From assembly GCA_013178015.1 (NCBI GenBank), contig JABLXR010000040.1, forward strand, positions 17,490 through 81,489: a DNA stretch of 64,000 nt, written 5' to 3'. The position numbers and the translations under genes are program-made. A model generated the notes under the pieces. The model did not search any database. It saw only the letters and a program-made list of their open reading frames with translations, and was not told the DNA's origin. This stretch comes from Anaerolineae bacterium. Its GTDB lineage: Bacteria > Chloroflexota > Anaerolineae > DRVO01. Each line of letters starts with the position of its first letter. The stretch's first letter is position 1. Positions 48,551 through 56,882 of the stretch are shown in pieces.

Positions 48551-49048
48551 ATGAGCCCGATACTCAACCCTGACGATCTGGATTTCACCAGCCACAGCGA
48601 GGAGCAGACCCGGCGCCTGGGCGAGCGCCTGGGTGAATTCCTGCAGGCCGGTGACGTCATCTGTCTCCAGGGTCCGCTGGGCAGTGGCAAGACGCGCTTC
48701 GCCCAAGGCGTGGGTAGGGGCATGGGGGTACGTGGGATCATCTCCAGCCCATCGTACACCATCGTGAACGAGTACAGGACGCCCAAAGGCCTAACGCTAT
48801 ATCATGTTGACTTCTACCGCATCGAAAAAGGTTGCTTCCCCGGGTTCGACGCCGGCGAGGTCATAGGGGGCTCCGGCGTGGGAGTGATCGAGTGGCCGGA
48901 GAAGGCGCGGGAGTTCATCCCGGAAGAGAACCTCTGGGTCACCTTCCGGCACGTGGACGGGATGAAACGCGGGATGCTGTTCCAGGCTCATGGCGAGCGC
49001 TACCGGGAACTACTTCGAGCCTTCCGGATGGCGGCGTTCGGCGTGTGA
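48551..49048 (+). CDS. tsaE: tRNA threonylcarbamoyladenosine biosynthesis ATPase TsaE
   Basis: 165 residues from ATG at 48551. Walker A is GPLGSGKTRFAQGVGRGMGV; ISSPSYTIVNEYRTP and LYHVDFYRIE are the TsaE switch and Walker-B-type motifs; IEWPEKAREFIPEENLWV completes the core. TsaE powers turnover in the TsaBDE complex, which makes the t6A modification on ANN-decoding tRNAs. tsaB and tsaD are not adjacent. The stop overlaps the next start by four bases (GTGA, 49045-49048). Confidence 0.95.
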   Translation: MSPILNPDDLDFTSHSEEQTRRLGERLGEFLQAGDVICLQGPLGSGKTRFAQGVGRGMGVRGIISSPSYTIVNEYRTPKGLTLYHVDFYRIEKGCFPGFDAGEVIGGSGVGVIEWPEKAREFIPEENLWVTFRHVDGMKRGMLFQAHGERYRELLRAFRMAAFGV

Positions 49049-49608
49049 CCTCGGGAGAAGGTAGCCTACGGGATGCGTCTGGCATCCGCGTCCGGCCGGC
49101 CGCACTGAGTGACCTTGACGGCTGCCGACGGCTAGATGGCTCCGTTGTGAGCGAGCACGTGTGGAACATGCAGCAGGCCGCGCAGCGTGGCGATGTCAGT
49201 GTCTTCTTCTCCCAGGTGCGACTTCCCCGGTCTCTGGAGGTGGCCTATCCGGCCGCTCGGGACGACCTGGTGATCCGCTTGGAGAGGGGCGATCTGTTTC
49301 TGGTGGCTGAGGCTGAGGACCTGATCGGCTGGCTCTCTGTATCCCATGATCTGGGGCGCAGATTGGCCTCCGTGGACCACCTGATAGTGACTCCGGAGCG
49401 ACGGCGGCAGGGAGTCGCGACGAAGCTCATGCGGCAGGCGGTGGATCAGGTTCGGCGGAGGCGCGCCCGGGTGGTGCTGGCTTCCTGCTTAGCCAAGAAC
49501 GGGCCTGCTGTGGCCTTCTTCCGGCACCTGGGAATGGAGTTCTGTGGTTACAACGAGCATCTGTACTCCGACCACGAGATTGCACTGCTATTTGCGTATC
49601 GGTTGTGA
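49045..49608 (+). CDS. GNAT-family N-acetyltransferase
   Basis: 187 residues from GTG at 49045, overlapping the tsaE stop. The acetyl-CoA-binding motif is SVDHLIVTPERRRQGVATKLM (R-x-x-G-x-A form), followed by NGPAVAFFRHLGMEFCGYNEHL, the typical GNAT C-terminal part. The first 60 residues, rich in acidic residues, show little resemblance to RimI. tsaE is often neighboured by rimI, so a protein or ribosomal target is possible, but the sequence does not show it. The GTG/ATG of the next gene overlaps its stop. Confidence 0.85.
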   Translation: MTSGEGSLRDASGIRVRPAALSDLDGCRRLDGSVVSEHVWNMQQAAQRGDVSVFFSQVRLPRSLEVAYPAARDDLVIRLERGDLFLVAEAEDLIGWLSVSHDLGRRLASVDHLIVTPERRRQGVATKLMRQAVDQVRRRRARVVLASCLAKNGPAVAFFRHLGMEFCGYNEHLYSDHEIALLFAYRL

Positions 49609-51548
49609 TGCTCCAGGCACTGGGCCTCGTTGATCTGCGCCTGAGTCGGGTGCTCGTGAGCCTGGACGGGGCTCTTGCGGCCGCGGTCCTGCTCACGTCG
49701 TTCTCGCTCATGGTGTACGTGCTCACGCACAACGTGTACAGCCCGGTCGGGCGAGCGTTCACGGCGCTCATGGCGTTTGTTACTGTCGTGTACGTGGGCG
49801 ATGTGGCGGTGATCAATGCAGCTGGGCCGGAAGCGGTGTCCTTCTGGCTGCGGTTTCAGTGGCTTGGGATCGCCTTTGTGCCCGCCGCGTATCTGCACCT
49901 CTCCCAGGCCCTGTTGCGAAGCGTCAACCGGCGCACTCCGGGGGGCTTCGCTGCGGTGGCTGCAGGGTACGCCATCGGGGTGGTCCTCCTGGGGCTAACG
50001 GTATTCTCCGACCTGCTGGTGTGGGACGGGGTGTTCGGAGATACTGCAGCCCACTTGAAGGCAGGCCCCCTGTTCTGGGTCTTCTCGCTCTACTTCGCCG
50101 CCACCACCGTGCTCGGGGCGGCCAACATCGCTCAGGCGCGGCAGAGCGCTTTGACTACCGACTCGCGCCGGCGGCTAACCTACCTGGCGCTATCCTTCGT
50201 GGCCCCGGCGCTGGGCGTGTTTCCGTTTCTCATAGTGGCCGGGATGCCGGGTGGGGGATCCGGGTGGGTGGTGCATGCCCTGTCCGCGGCCGGGAGCGCG
50301 GCGGTCATGGGCATGCTGGTAGTCATGGCTTACAGTGTGGCCTACTACGGGGTGCTGGCGCCGGAGCGAGTGGTGAAGCAGGCGTTCACCCAGTACCTTC
50401 TGCGAGGACCGTTCGTGGGCGTGTGCGTGCTGATGGTCATGCTGGCCGTGCCTCAGGGGATGCAGGTGCTGGGCCTGCAGCGGGGTGCCTTCCTCATCTT
50501 TGCCGTGGTGGGCGTAGTGGTGATGCTGCAGGTGCTGATCAGCGCCGGCCAGCCGCTGCTGGACCGATTCGCATACCGCCAGGACCGAGCGGAGGTCACG
50601 TGGCTGAGGGAGCTAGAGCGACGACTGCTCACCACCACCGACTATCGCCAAGTGCTGGAGAACATTCTCATTTCCGCCTGCGACGTCTCCCGCTCTCGGG
50701 GAGGTTTCATTGCGGCGCTGCCTCCGGGAGACATAGGCGAGCTGCAGGTGCAGAGTGCCATCGGGGGACGGCCTGAGGTGCCAGAGTTGCCAGACGTGGC
50801 GGCGTGGCTGCAGGAGCGCAGCGGGTGCTGGGTGGCAACGGGCGGGAGCGAAGGCTTGGACCGGGACGGTATCCTCGTGTGCCGGGGATACTGGCTGGTG
50901 GCGTTGCTGGACCGCAATGGGGGAATGCCCTTGGGGGTGATGGGTCTGCTCAGCCGCGACGACCCGGCTGAGGTTGACGATGAGGAACTGGCCATTCTGG
51001 ACCTGTTGGCCACCAAGGCCGCTGCGGCCATCGAGGACATGCGGTTGCAGCGGCAGGTCTTCGCTGCCCTGCGGCAGCTTCTCCCGGAGATCGCGAGTGT
51101 GCAGCGCTGGCGGGACGACGCCACGTACGGCCGCACCAGCGCTATGCTGGCCAACCCGGTACTCAGCCCGGAGTTCCCCAATCTGGTGCGTGCGGCCTTG
51201 CGGCACTACTGGGGCGGGCCTCAGCTACGCGAGAGCCCGCTGCTCCAGCTTCGGGTAGTGCGGGAGGCTATGAGGGAGAACGGGGGCAACCCTATCCGGG
51301 CGCTGCGGGCAGTGCTGGTAAAGGCCATCGAAGCGCTGCGACCGGCAGGCGAGAGGGGCATCTCGTCCGAGTGGGTGCTGTACAACGTGCTGGAGATGAA
51401 ATACGTGCAGGGCCTGCGAGCGAAAGAGATTGCTCGCAAGCTGGCAGTGAGTGAGTCGGACCTATATCGCAAGCAGCGTGTAGCGGTGAAGGAGATGGCA
51501 AGGGTGTTGGCGGAGATGGAGATGCAAGCTTCGGAGCCTTCGAGCTAA
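49608..51548 (+). CDS. Membrane sensor-regulator: 7-8 TM helices, GAF domain, C-terminal helix-turn-helix
   Basis: 646 residues from ATG at 49608; GTG at 49605 is equally possible, and both overlap the preceding TGA. The first 310 residues hold about eight hydrophobic helices, similar to the 7TM-type N-termini of sensor kinases. A GAF-like domain covers about residues 330-480 (LERRLLTTTDYRQVLENILISA through AILDLLATKAAAAIEDMRLQRQ). No histidine-kinase or GGDEF domain follows. Instead the C-terminus, after a helical linker, ends in KYVQGLRAKEIARKLAVSES, resembling a sigma-4/LuxR-like helix-turn-helix. It may be a membrane-bound one-component regulator. Confidence 0.72.
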   Translation: MLQALGLVDLRLSRVLVSLDGALAAAVLLTSFSLMVYVLTHNVYSPVGRAFTALMAFVTVVYVGDVAVINAAGPEAVSFWLRFQWLGIAFVPAAYLHLSQALLRSVNRRTPGGFAAVAAGYAIGVVLLGLTVFSDLLVWDGVFGDTAAHLKAGPLFWVFSLYFAATTVLGAANIAQARQSALTTDSRRRLTYLALSFVAPALGVFPFLIVAGMPGGGSGWVVHALSAAGSAAVMGMLVVMAYSVAYYGVLAPERVVKQAFTQYLLRGPFVGVCVLMVMLAVPQGMQVLGLQRGAFLIFAVVGVVVMLQVLISAGQPLLDRFAYRQDRAEVTWLRELERRLLTTTDYRQVLENILISACDVSRSRGGFIAALPPGDIGELQVQSAIGGRPEVPELPDVAAWLQERSGCWVATGGSEGLDRDGILVCRGYWLVALLDRNGGMPLGVMGLLSRDDPAEVDDEELAILDLLATKAAAAIEDMRLQRQVFAALRQLLPEIASVQRWRDDATYGRTSAMLANPVLSPEFPNLVRAALRHYWGGPQLRESPLLQLRVVREAMRENGGNPIRALRAVLVKAIEALRPAGERGISSEWVLYNVLEMKYVQGLRAKEIARKLAVSESDLYRKQRVAVKEMARVLAEMEMQASEPSS

Positions 51549-52375
51549 TGGTATCACGGGCCGCCGCCCTGGCTGAGAGGGTGAGCGGCACTGTCTTCTT
51601 CTTGGGCGCCAGCGACACCGGCAAGACCACCCTGGCACGAGCACTCCTGGCCGAACTCGAAGCCAGAGGTCACCACGTGGCTTTCCTGGACTGCGACCCC
51701 GGTCAGACCACCGTGGGTCCTCCCGCCACGCTAGGAGTCAGGTGGCGCGGGCCTGACGGCAACGACGAGACTCGGCTCTACTTCGTTGGCAGTACCTCTC
51801 CCCGCGGGCACTTCCTTCCCATGGTGCTGGGCTCCAAGGCGCTTCTCCAGGAGGCGCTGGAGGCCGGAAACGATACAGTCCTGGTGGATACCAGCGGGCT
51901 GGTGGATCCGGCCGCAGGAGGGGTAGCGCTGAAGCTGTGGAAGTGCGAGGCACTGCAGCCGGACTACGTGGTGGCTCTCCAGCGCGAGGACGAGCTACGC
52001 CCGATCCTGCGCGGCCTGCGCCGTCGCTACCGACAGAGGCTCTTCACTCTGACGGTGGAGCCGGAGGCCCGACAGCGCGGGCGCGACGAGCGCGTCACCT
52101 ATCGCCGCGAGCGATGGACTCGCTACTTCGCCCATTGCCACGAGCTCAGCCTGAACCTGGCTCAGCTCGACGTGTGGGGTGGGCGGCGGCTCGAGGCCTC
52201 TCGGCTGCTGGGACTGGATGGCCAGAGCGGCCTCTGCCTTGGGCTGGCGGTAGTGACAGAGGTTCAGCCGGGGATGGCCCTTGTGCTCACGCCGCTGCAG
52301 GACGTCGCCTCTGTAGCCCGAGTGCGTGTGGGCGCGCTCAGGCTGGACCGCAACTGGAGCGAGTGGCACGGGTAG
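51548..52375 (+). CDS. Clp1/Grc3-type P-loop polynucleotide 5'-kinase-like protein
   Basis: 275 residues from ATG at 51548, sharing one base with the previous TAA. FFLGASDTGKTTLARALLAEL is the Walker A motif, preceded by a short N-terminus; VAFLDCDPGQTTVGPPATLG is the D-x-D-P-G-Q segment characteristic of Clp1/Grc3/NOL9 kinases. NDTVLVDTSGLVDPAAGGVALKLWKCEALQPDYVVAL fits the Walker-B and lid region. Family members phosphorylate RNA 5'-hydroxyl ends; bacterial representatives are rarely studied. Coupling to the sensor-regulator upstream suggests joint expression. The N-terminal domain of eukaryotic Clp1 is missing, as expected for a minimal prokaryotic form. Confidence 0.83.
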   Translation: MVSRAAALAERVSGTVFFLGASDTGKTTLARALLAELEARGHHVAFLDCDPGQTTVGPPATLGVRWRGPDGNDETRLYFVGSTSPRGHFLPMVLGSKALLQEALEAGNDTVLVDTSGLVDPAAGGVALKLWKCEALQPDYVVALQREDELRPILRGLRRRYRQRLFTLTVEPEARQRGRDERVTYRRERWTRYFAHCHELSLNLAQLDVWGGRRLEASRLLGLDGQSGLCLGLAVVTEVQPGMALVLTPLQDVASVARVRVGALRLDRNWSEWHG

Positions 52376-52717
52376 CGGCTGAAGATCGCCACCCTGAGAA
52401 CCGAGGTTGCGTTCAACGGGTCGGCCAGTGCGGCTGGCAGGCCACGCTGCTAGCCGCACCGTTGGCGCCGGATGGACGGGGCCAACGATACAGAGCCGGC
52501 CGCGATGGCCCGAGACGCCGGCGCGGTGGAGAGGCGGGGCTCAGCCCTCTGGTAGTGCCCGAGACCGCTTCTGACAGCTTCTGACAGTTTCCCGACCTCA
52601 TACTGAGTTGGTCCTGTGCCGGCGTCCGGCGTACTGACACGATGGGCGCAGCGGTTGGTGCTCATGTGGTGCGCGGGGCCTGGATTAGCTAAGATAGAGG
52701 GTCTGTCAGCATTAGCT
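52376..52717. other. Intergenic region upstream of HMG-CoA reductase, with tandem CTTCTGACAG
   Basis: About 340 bases with no convincing gene. CTTCTGACAG occurs twice in tandem at 52568-52577 and 52578-52587, followed by TTTCCC; it could be an operator. TAAGAT at 52690-52695 is a possible -10 for the mevalonate genes but lacks a good -35. Confidence 0.4.
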
Positions 52718-54016
52718 ATGAGTGCTACCTCGAGGCTTCCACAATTCTATAGCCTGAGCCCGGAGGAGAGACTGCACCGCCTGGCGGAGGCGGCGGGAGT
52801 GCCGGCTGGGGAGCTAGAGCCGCTCCGGGCCGGTCTGACCCTGGCGGTGGCGGACCGGATGGTGGAGAACGTGGTTGGAGTGACGGGCCTACCTCTGGGC
52901 ATCGCCACCAACTTCGTGATCAACGGGCGCGAAGTGTTGGTGCCCATGGCCATCGAGGAGGCTTCGGTTGTAGCTGGAGCCAGCAAGGCCGCCCGAGCTG
53001 CCCGCAGTGGCGGCGGGTTCGTGGCTGAGTGCGATCCCAGCCTGATGATCGGGCAAGTGCAGCTGTTGGGGCTTAGGGATGTGGAAGCGGCCGCCTACAG
53101 AGTGTTGGAGCGCAAAGCCGAGGTGCTGAACCTGGCCAACTCGCGCCCTTCCCAGATCGTGGAGCTCGGTGGCGGGGCCACGGACCTGGAGGCCCGAGTG
53201 GTCCGCGAGAGCCCAGCGGGGCCGATGCTGGTGGTGCATCTGATCTACGACGTGCGCGACGCGATGGGGGCCAACGCTGTCAACTCGACGGTGGAGTTGG
53301 TGGCTCCGCTTCTGGAGGCGGTCACCGGCGGGCGGGCCAATCTGAGGGTCATCAGCAACCTAGCCGATCGGAGGCTGGCGCGGGCAAGGGTGAAGATCGT
53401 GCCCGGTGAGCTGGATTGCGGCGAGGTAGCTGGCAGTACAGTGGCGGCGCGTATTGTCGAGGCTTACTCTCTGGCGGCGGTGGACCCCTACCGGGCTGCC
53501 ACCCACAACAAGGGCATCATGAACGGGGTGGATGCAGTGGCGGTTGCCACTGGGAACGACTGGAGAGCGCTGGAGGCGGGAGCCCACGCCTATGCTGCCC
53601 GTCAGGGCAGGTACGGGCCCCTAAGCCAGTGGGCCATCGGCGCGGACGGACAGCTGGAAGGCTGCCTGGAGATGCCCATGCCGGTGGGCACGGTGGGAGG
53701 AGCTACCCGGGCCTGCCCGACGGCCCGTGCCTGCCTGAGGCTCATGGGCGTGGAGACTGCTTCGGCGCTGGCCGAAGTCATGGCGGCCGTGGGGTTGGCC
53801 CAGAATCTGGCTGCGCTCTGGGCGCTTGTCACGGAGGGCATCCAGAGGGGGCACATGGCGCTGCACGCCCGGCAGGTGGCCCTGGCGGCCGGGGCAGCAG
53901 GCGCCGAGGTCGAAGCGGTGGCCGGCAGGATGATCGAACAGGGGGAGATCCGCTCGGCGACGGCGGAGCGATTGGTACGAGAAATGCGGGGGAATACCCA
54001 GGAGACACAGACCTGA
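52718..54016 (+). CDS. mvaA: Hydroxymethylglutaryl-CoA reductase, class II
   Basis: 432 residues from ATG at 52718. The N-terminal region LPQFYSLSPEERLHRLAEAAG is typical of class II reductases. Catalytic residues are present: Glu in VPMAIEEASVVA, Lys in THNKGIMNGVDAVAVATGNDWRA, Asp in the same stretch and His in RGHMALHARQVALAAGA. The enzyme interconverts HMG-CoA and mevalonate; class II members work in biosynthesis or degradation depending on the organism. Here it is directly followed by HMG-CoA synthase, thiolase and DUF35 genes, so biosynthesis is the likelier direction. The ATG has no strong ribosome-binding site. Confidence 0.94.
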   Translation: MSATSRLPQFYSLSPEERLHRLAEAAGVPAGELEPLRAGLTLAVADRMVENVVGVTGLPLGIATNFVINGREVLVPMAIEEASVVAGASKAARAARSGGGFVAECDPSLMIGQVQLLGLRDVEAAAYRVLERKAEVLNLANSRPSQIVELGGGATDLEARVVRESPAGPMLVVHLIYDVRDAMGANAVNSTVELVAPLLEAVTGGRANLRVISNLADRRLARARVKIVPGELDCGEVAGSTVAARIVEAYSLAAVDPYRAATHNKGIMNGVDAVAVATGNDWRALEAGAHAYAARQGRYGPLSQWAIGADGQLEGCLEMPMPVGTVGGATRACPTARACLRLMGVETASALAEVMAAVGLAQNLAALWALVTEGIQRGHMALHARQVALAAGAAGAEVEAVAGRMIEQGEIRSATAERLVREMRGNTQETQT

Positions 54017-54017
54017 G

Positions 54018-55070
54018 ATGACGGTGATGAAGACCGAGATACCGGTGGGGCTGGTCGGGTACGGGGCCTACGTGCCCCGCTATCGGCTTCCTGCCACCGA
54101 GGTAGCGAGAGTGTGGCATGGTGGGCGTGACCATCTTCCCATTAAAGAGAAATCCGTACCCGGTCCGGACGAAGACACGATCACCATGGCTTTCGAGGCG
54201 GCCCGAAACGCTCTGGCCCGGGCCCGACTGGCGGCCTCGCAGCTGGGGGCCGTATGGGTGGGGAGCGAGTCTCATCCCTACGCCGTGAAGCCCAGTAGCA
54301 CGGTGGTGGCGGAGGCACTGGGGGCCACGCCCAACGTCCTGGCTGCCTCATTCGAGTTCGCCTGCAAGGCCGGCACTGAGGCGCTACAGGCAGCCGTGGC
54401 CCTGGTCGGTTCGGGCATGGTGAGCTACGCCCTGGCTGTGGGTGCCGACACCGCCCAGGGCCAGCCCGGCGACGAGCTGGAGTACACCGCCGGGGCGGGC
54501 GCGGCTGCTTTCGTGGTGGGCCCGGCCGAGAGGGCGCTGGCTGTCATCGAGGGGTCTGTCTCGCATGTGACTGATACGCCAGACTTCTTCCGGCGTGCCG
54601 GGCAGCAGTACCCGCGGCACGGTGGAAGGTTCACTGGAGAGCCGGGTTACTTCGAGCACGTGCTGACGGCCGCTCGGGGGCTGATGGACGCCCTGGACTA
54701 CACGGCTTCAGACTACTCGGCCCTGGTGGTACACCAGCCTAACGCCAAGTACCCGGCCAAGGTCGCGGCTGACCTTGGCTTCGGGCCCGAGCAGACGCGG
54801 GCAGGGATGCTGGTGGACCGCATCGGCAACGCCTACGCCGGCTCCTCGCTGCTGGGATTGACGGCGGTTCTGGATCAGGCCGAACCGGGACAGCGGATAC
54901 TGCTAGTCTCCTTCGGCTCCGGCGCGGGTAGCGATGCTTTCTCCCTCAAGGTGACGGACCTGCTGCAGGAGCGCCGGGACCTAGCCCTCAGTACGCTGGC
55001 TTACGTGGAGAGGCGCACACCCATTGACTACGCCATGTACGCCCGCTTCCGCGGCAAGCTGGCGGTTTGA
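54018..55070 (+). CDS. Hydroxymethylglutaryl-CoA synthase, archaeal type
   Basis: 350 residues from ATG at 54018, one base after the reductase stop. LVGYGAYVPRYRLPATEVARVW starts the archaeal-type synthase. ASFEFACKAGTEALQAAVAL holds the nucleophile Cys116, and VVHQPNAKYPAKVAADLGF the catalytic histidine. IGNAYAGSSLLGL is the last active-site strand. It condenses acetyl-CoA with acetoacetyl-CoA to HMG-CoA. The length (350) and gene order match archaeal MvaS proteins, which work with a thiolase and a DUF35 protein, rather than the bacterial/eukaryotic HMG-CoA synthases of 390 residues and more. Confidence 0.95.
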   Translation: MTVMKTEIPVGLVGYGAYVPRYRLPATEVARVWHGGRDHLPIKEKSVPGPDEDTITMAFEAARNALARARLAASQLGAVWVGSESHPYAVKPSSTVVAEALGATPNVLAASFEFACKAGTEALQAAVALVGSGMVSYALAVGADTAQGQPGDELEYTAGAGAAAFVVGPAERALAVIEGSVSHVTDTPDFFRRAGQQYPRHGGRFTGEPGYFEHVLTAARGLMDALDYTASDYSALVVHQPNAKYPAKVAADLGFGPEQTRAGMLVDRIGNAYAGSSLLGLTAVLDQAEPGQRILLVSFGSGAGSDAFSLKVTDLLQERRDLALSTLAYVERRTPIDYAMYARFRGKLAV

Positions 55071-55082
55071 TGGAAGGCAGCC

Positions 55083-56252
55083 ATGGCACATTCGCGTCCG
55101 CATGAAGTATACGTAATCGGAACGGGCCAGGTGCCGGTGAGGGAGCATTGGGAGCGGTCTCTACGGGACTTGGCAGTCTGGGCGCTGCACTCGGCCGTGG
55201 CCGACTCAGGGATAGAGGCGCCTGAGGCGCTCTACGTGGGGAACATGCTGGGCGCACTTCTGAGCGATCAGCAGCATTTGGGAACACTGGTGGCCAGCTG
55301 GGCCGGATACCGGGGCATCGAGGCGGCCACGGTGGAGGCGGCCTGCTGCTCGGGCGGTTCGGCGTTGCGGCAGGGCTACCTGGCGGTCAGGAGCGGGGCT
55401 CATCGGGCGGTGGCCGTGGTGGGCGTTGAGAAGATGACGGACAGCGTCAACGGTGCCGCCACCGCCGGGCTGGCCATGGCCGCTGACGCGGAGGCGGAAG
55501 GGGCCGTGGGCTTGTCCTTTCCGGCCATCAACGCGCTGCTTATGCGCCGCTACATGCACGAGTTCGAGCCCCGTCGTGAGGACTTTGCCGCCTTCTCTGT
55601 GAACTCGCACGCCAACGCGGTGGGCAACCCGAACGCTATGTTCCGCAAGGCCATCAGCGAGCGGGCTTACCTCGAGGCTCCCATGATCGCCGATCCGGTG
55701 AACCTGATGGATTCGGCGCCGATGGCGGACGGAGCGGCGGCGGTGATCCTGGCCGATGCCGAGACGGCAGAGCAGCTGGGCCGCCGAGGGGTCAGGATCA
55801 CGGGCTCGGCGGTGGCGACCGACTCGCTGGCGCTGCAGGACCGGCGCGAGCTGCTCTGTCTGGACGCGGTAGCAGCCTCCACTGCGCGGGCGCTGGACAT
55901 GGCCGGCAAGACCCCGGCCGACGTCAGCTTCTTCGAGCTGCACGATGCCTTCACCATTATGGCAGTCTTGTCCTTGGAGGCAGCCGGCTTCGCGCCCAAG
56001 GGAGAGGGTTACCGGCTGGCGACTGAGGGGGCGGTAACTCGAGAGGGGCGCATCCCCATCTGCACTATGGGCGGTCTCAAGGCCCGCGGGCATCCGGTGG
56101 GAGCTACCGGCGTGTACCAAGCGGTGGAGGCCGTGTTGCAGCTCACCGGACGGGCGGGGGACTGCCAGGTGGCGGGGGCCAAGGTGGGGCTGATCCAGAA
56201 CATCGGCGGCAGCGGGGCGACCGTGGTGACTCACGTGCTGGAGGCGGACTAA
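55083..56252 (+). CDS. Thiolase (acetyl-CoA acetyltransferase), archaeal type
   Basis: 389 residues. VEAACCSGGSALRQGYLAV contains the nucleophile, probably Cys89. FELHDAFTIMAVLSLE has the histidine, where the biosynthetic form shows N-E-A-F, and GGLKARGHPVGATGVYQAVEAV has the second histidine. The canonical C-terminal C-x-G cysteine is not evident; GSGATVVTHVLEAD is in its place. This H-D-A-F/lack-of-second-cysteine form is typical of archaeal-type and SCP-2-type thiolases. It supplies acetoacetyl-CoA, and in archaea passes it directly to the synthase. The next gene starts two bases later. Confidence 0.93.
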   Translation: MAHSRPHEVYVIGTGQVPVREHWERSLRDLAVWALHSAVADSGIEAPEALYVGNMLGALLSDQQHLGTLVASWAGYRGIEAATVEAACCSGGSALRQGYLAVRSGAHRAVAVVGVEKMTDSVNGAATAGLAMAADAEAEGAVGLSFPAINALLMRRYMHEFEPRREDFAAFSVNSHANAVGNPNAMFRKAISERAYLEAPMIADPVNLMDSAPMADGAAAVILADAETAEQLGRRGVRITGSAVATDSLALQDRRELLCLDAVAASTARALDMAGKTPADVSFFELHDAFTIMAVLSLEAAGFAPKGEGYRLATEGAVTREGRIPICTMGGLKARGHPVGATGVYQAVEAVLQLTGRAGDCQVAGAKVGLIQNIGGSGATVVTHVLEAD

Positions 56253-56253
56253 G

Positions 56254-56658
56254 ATGGCTCTGCAACTGCCTAGGGAATGGCGTCGCCGGGCGGAGCGCTA
56301 TCGCCTGTTCGGAGGGCGGTGCCTGGGCTGCGGTCGCATTAGCCCCTCGTTGCGTCCGATCTGCCCCGCCTGTCAGGACGACAGGATGGAGGAGGTGGAG
56401 CTGTCAGGCCGGGGCGAGGTGTACTCCTTCGCGGTAATGTACAAGGCGCCGGAGGGGTTCGAACAGGACATCCCCTACGTGGTCGCCTTGGTCAAGCTGG
56501 AGGAGGGACCTGTGATCACGGCACAGATCACCGACGTAGCCGTAGATGATGTGCGGGTGGGAATGCCGGTGGAGAGCGTGCTGAGGCAGTGGCGCCAGCA
56601 CGGACCCGACGGCCACATAGTGTACGGGTACAAGTTCCGGCCTGCCCAGCGGCCGTAG
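56254..56658 (+). CDS. DUF35 (zinc ribbon plus OB-fold) acyl-CoA complex subunit
   Basis: 134 residues. The rubredoxin-like zinc ribbon has CLGCGRISPSLRPICPACQ (four cysteines, about residues 25-43). The OB-fold follows from about residue 50, with GRGEVYSFAVMYKAPEGFEQDIPYVVALVKLEEG. DUF35 proteins in archaea bridge thiolase and HMG-CoA synthase in a ternary complex with a shared CoA site, letting the unfavourable first condensation proceed. Gene order here (synthase, thiolase, DUF35) is that of the archaeal operon. A strong hairpin ends the unit at 56678. Confidence 0.94.
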   Translation: MALQLPREWRRRAERYRLFGGRCLGCGRISPSLRPICPACQDDRMEEVELSGRGEVYSFAVMYKAPEGFEQDIPYVVALVKLEEGPVITAQITDVAVDDVRVGMPVESVLRQWRQHGPDGHIVYGYKFRPAQRP

Positions 56659-56677
56659 GTGGGATTGGCCTTAGCTT

Positions 56678-56709
56678 GGAGGCGCTCCCCGGAGGGTGGG
56701 AGCGCCTCC
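56678..56709 (+). terminator. Terminator after the mevalonate gene cluster
   Basis: GGAGGCGCTCCC (56678-56689) pairs perfectly with GGGAGCGCCTCC (56698-56709), an 8-base loop between them, followed by TCGTTTC. It starts 20 bases after the DUF35 stop. Confidence 0.78.
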
Positions 56710-56820
56710 TCGTTTCGGGCGTGTTGCTTCCCAGACCCTCGGGGGCGCACCGGTGACGGCGAGTAACACGTCCAGCGCTAGCCGTGGACTGGTGCCGCCA
56801 CCGTCACATCGGCCCTTGTC

Positions 56821-56849
56821 TTGGCTGCCGGGAACTTGCGCTCTATAGT
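56821..56849 (+). promoter_or_regulatory. Promoter for the UroD-family gene
   Basis: TTGGCT at 56821-56826 and TATAGT at 56844-56849 are 17 bases apart, 33 bases before the start codon. Confidence 0.75.
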
Positions 56850-56882
56850 TGGGGCCGACCACTGAGGGGAGGAGAACACCTG

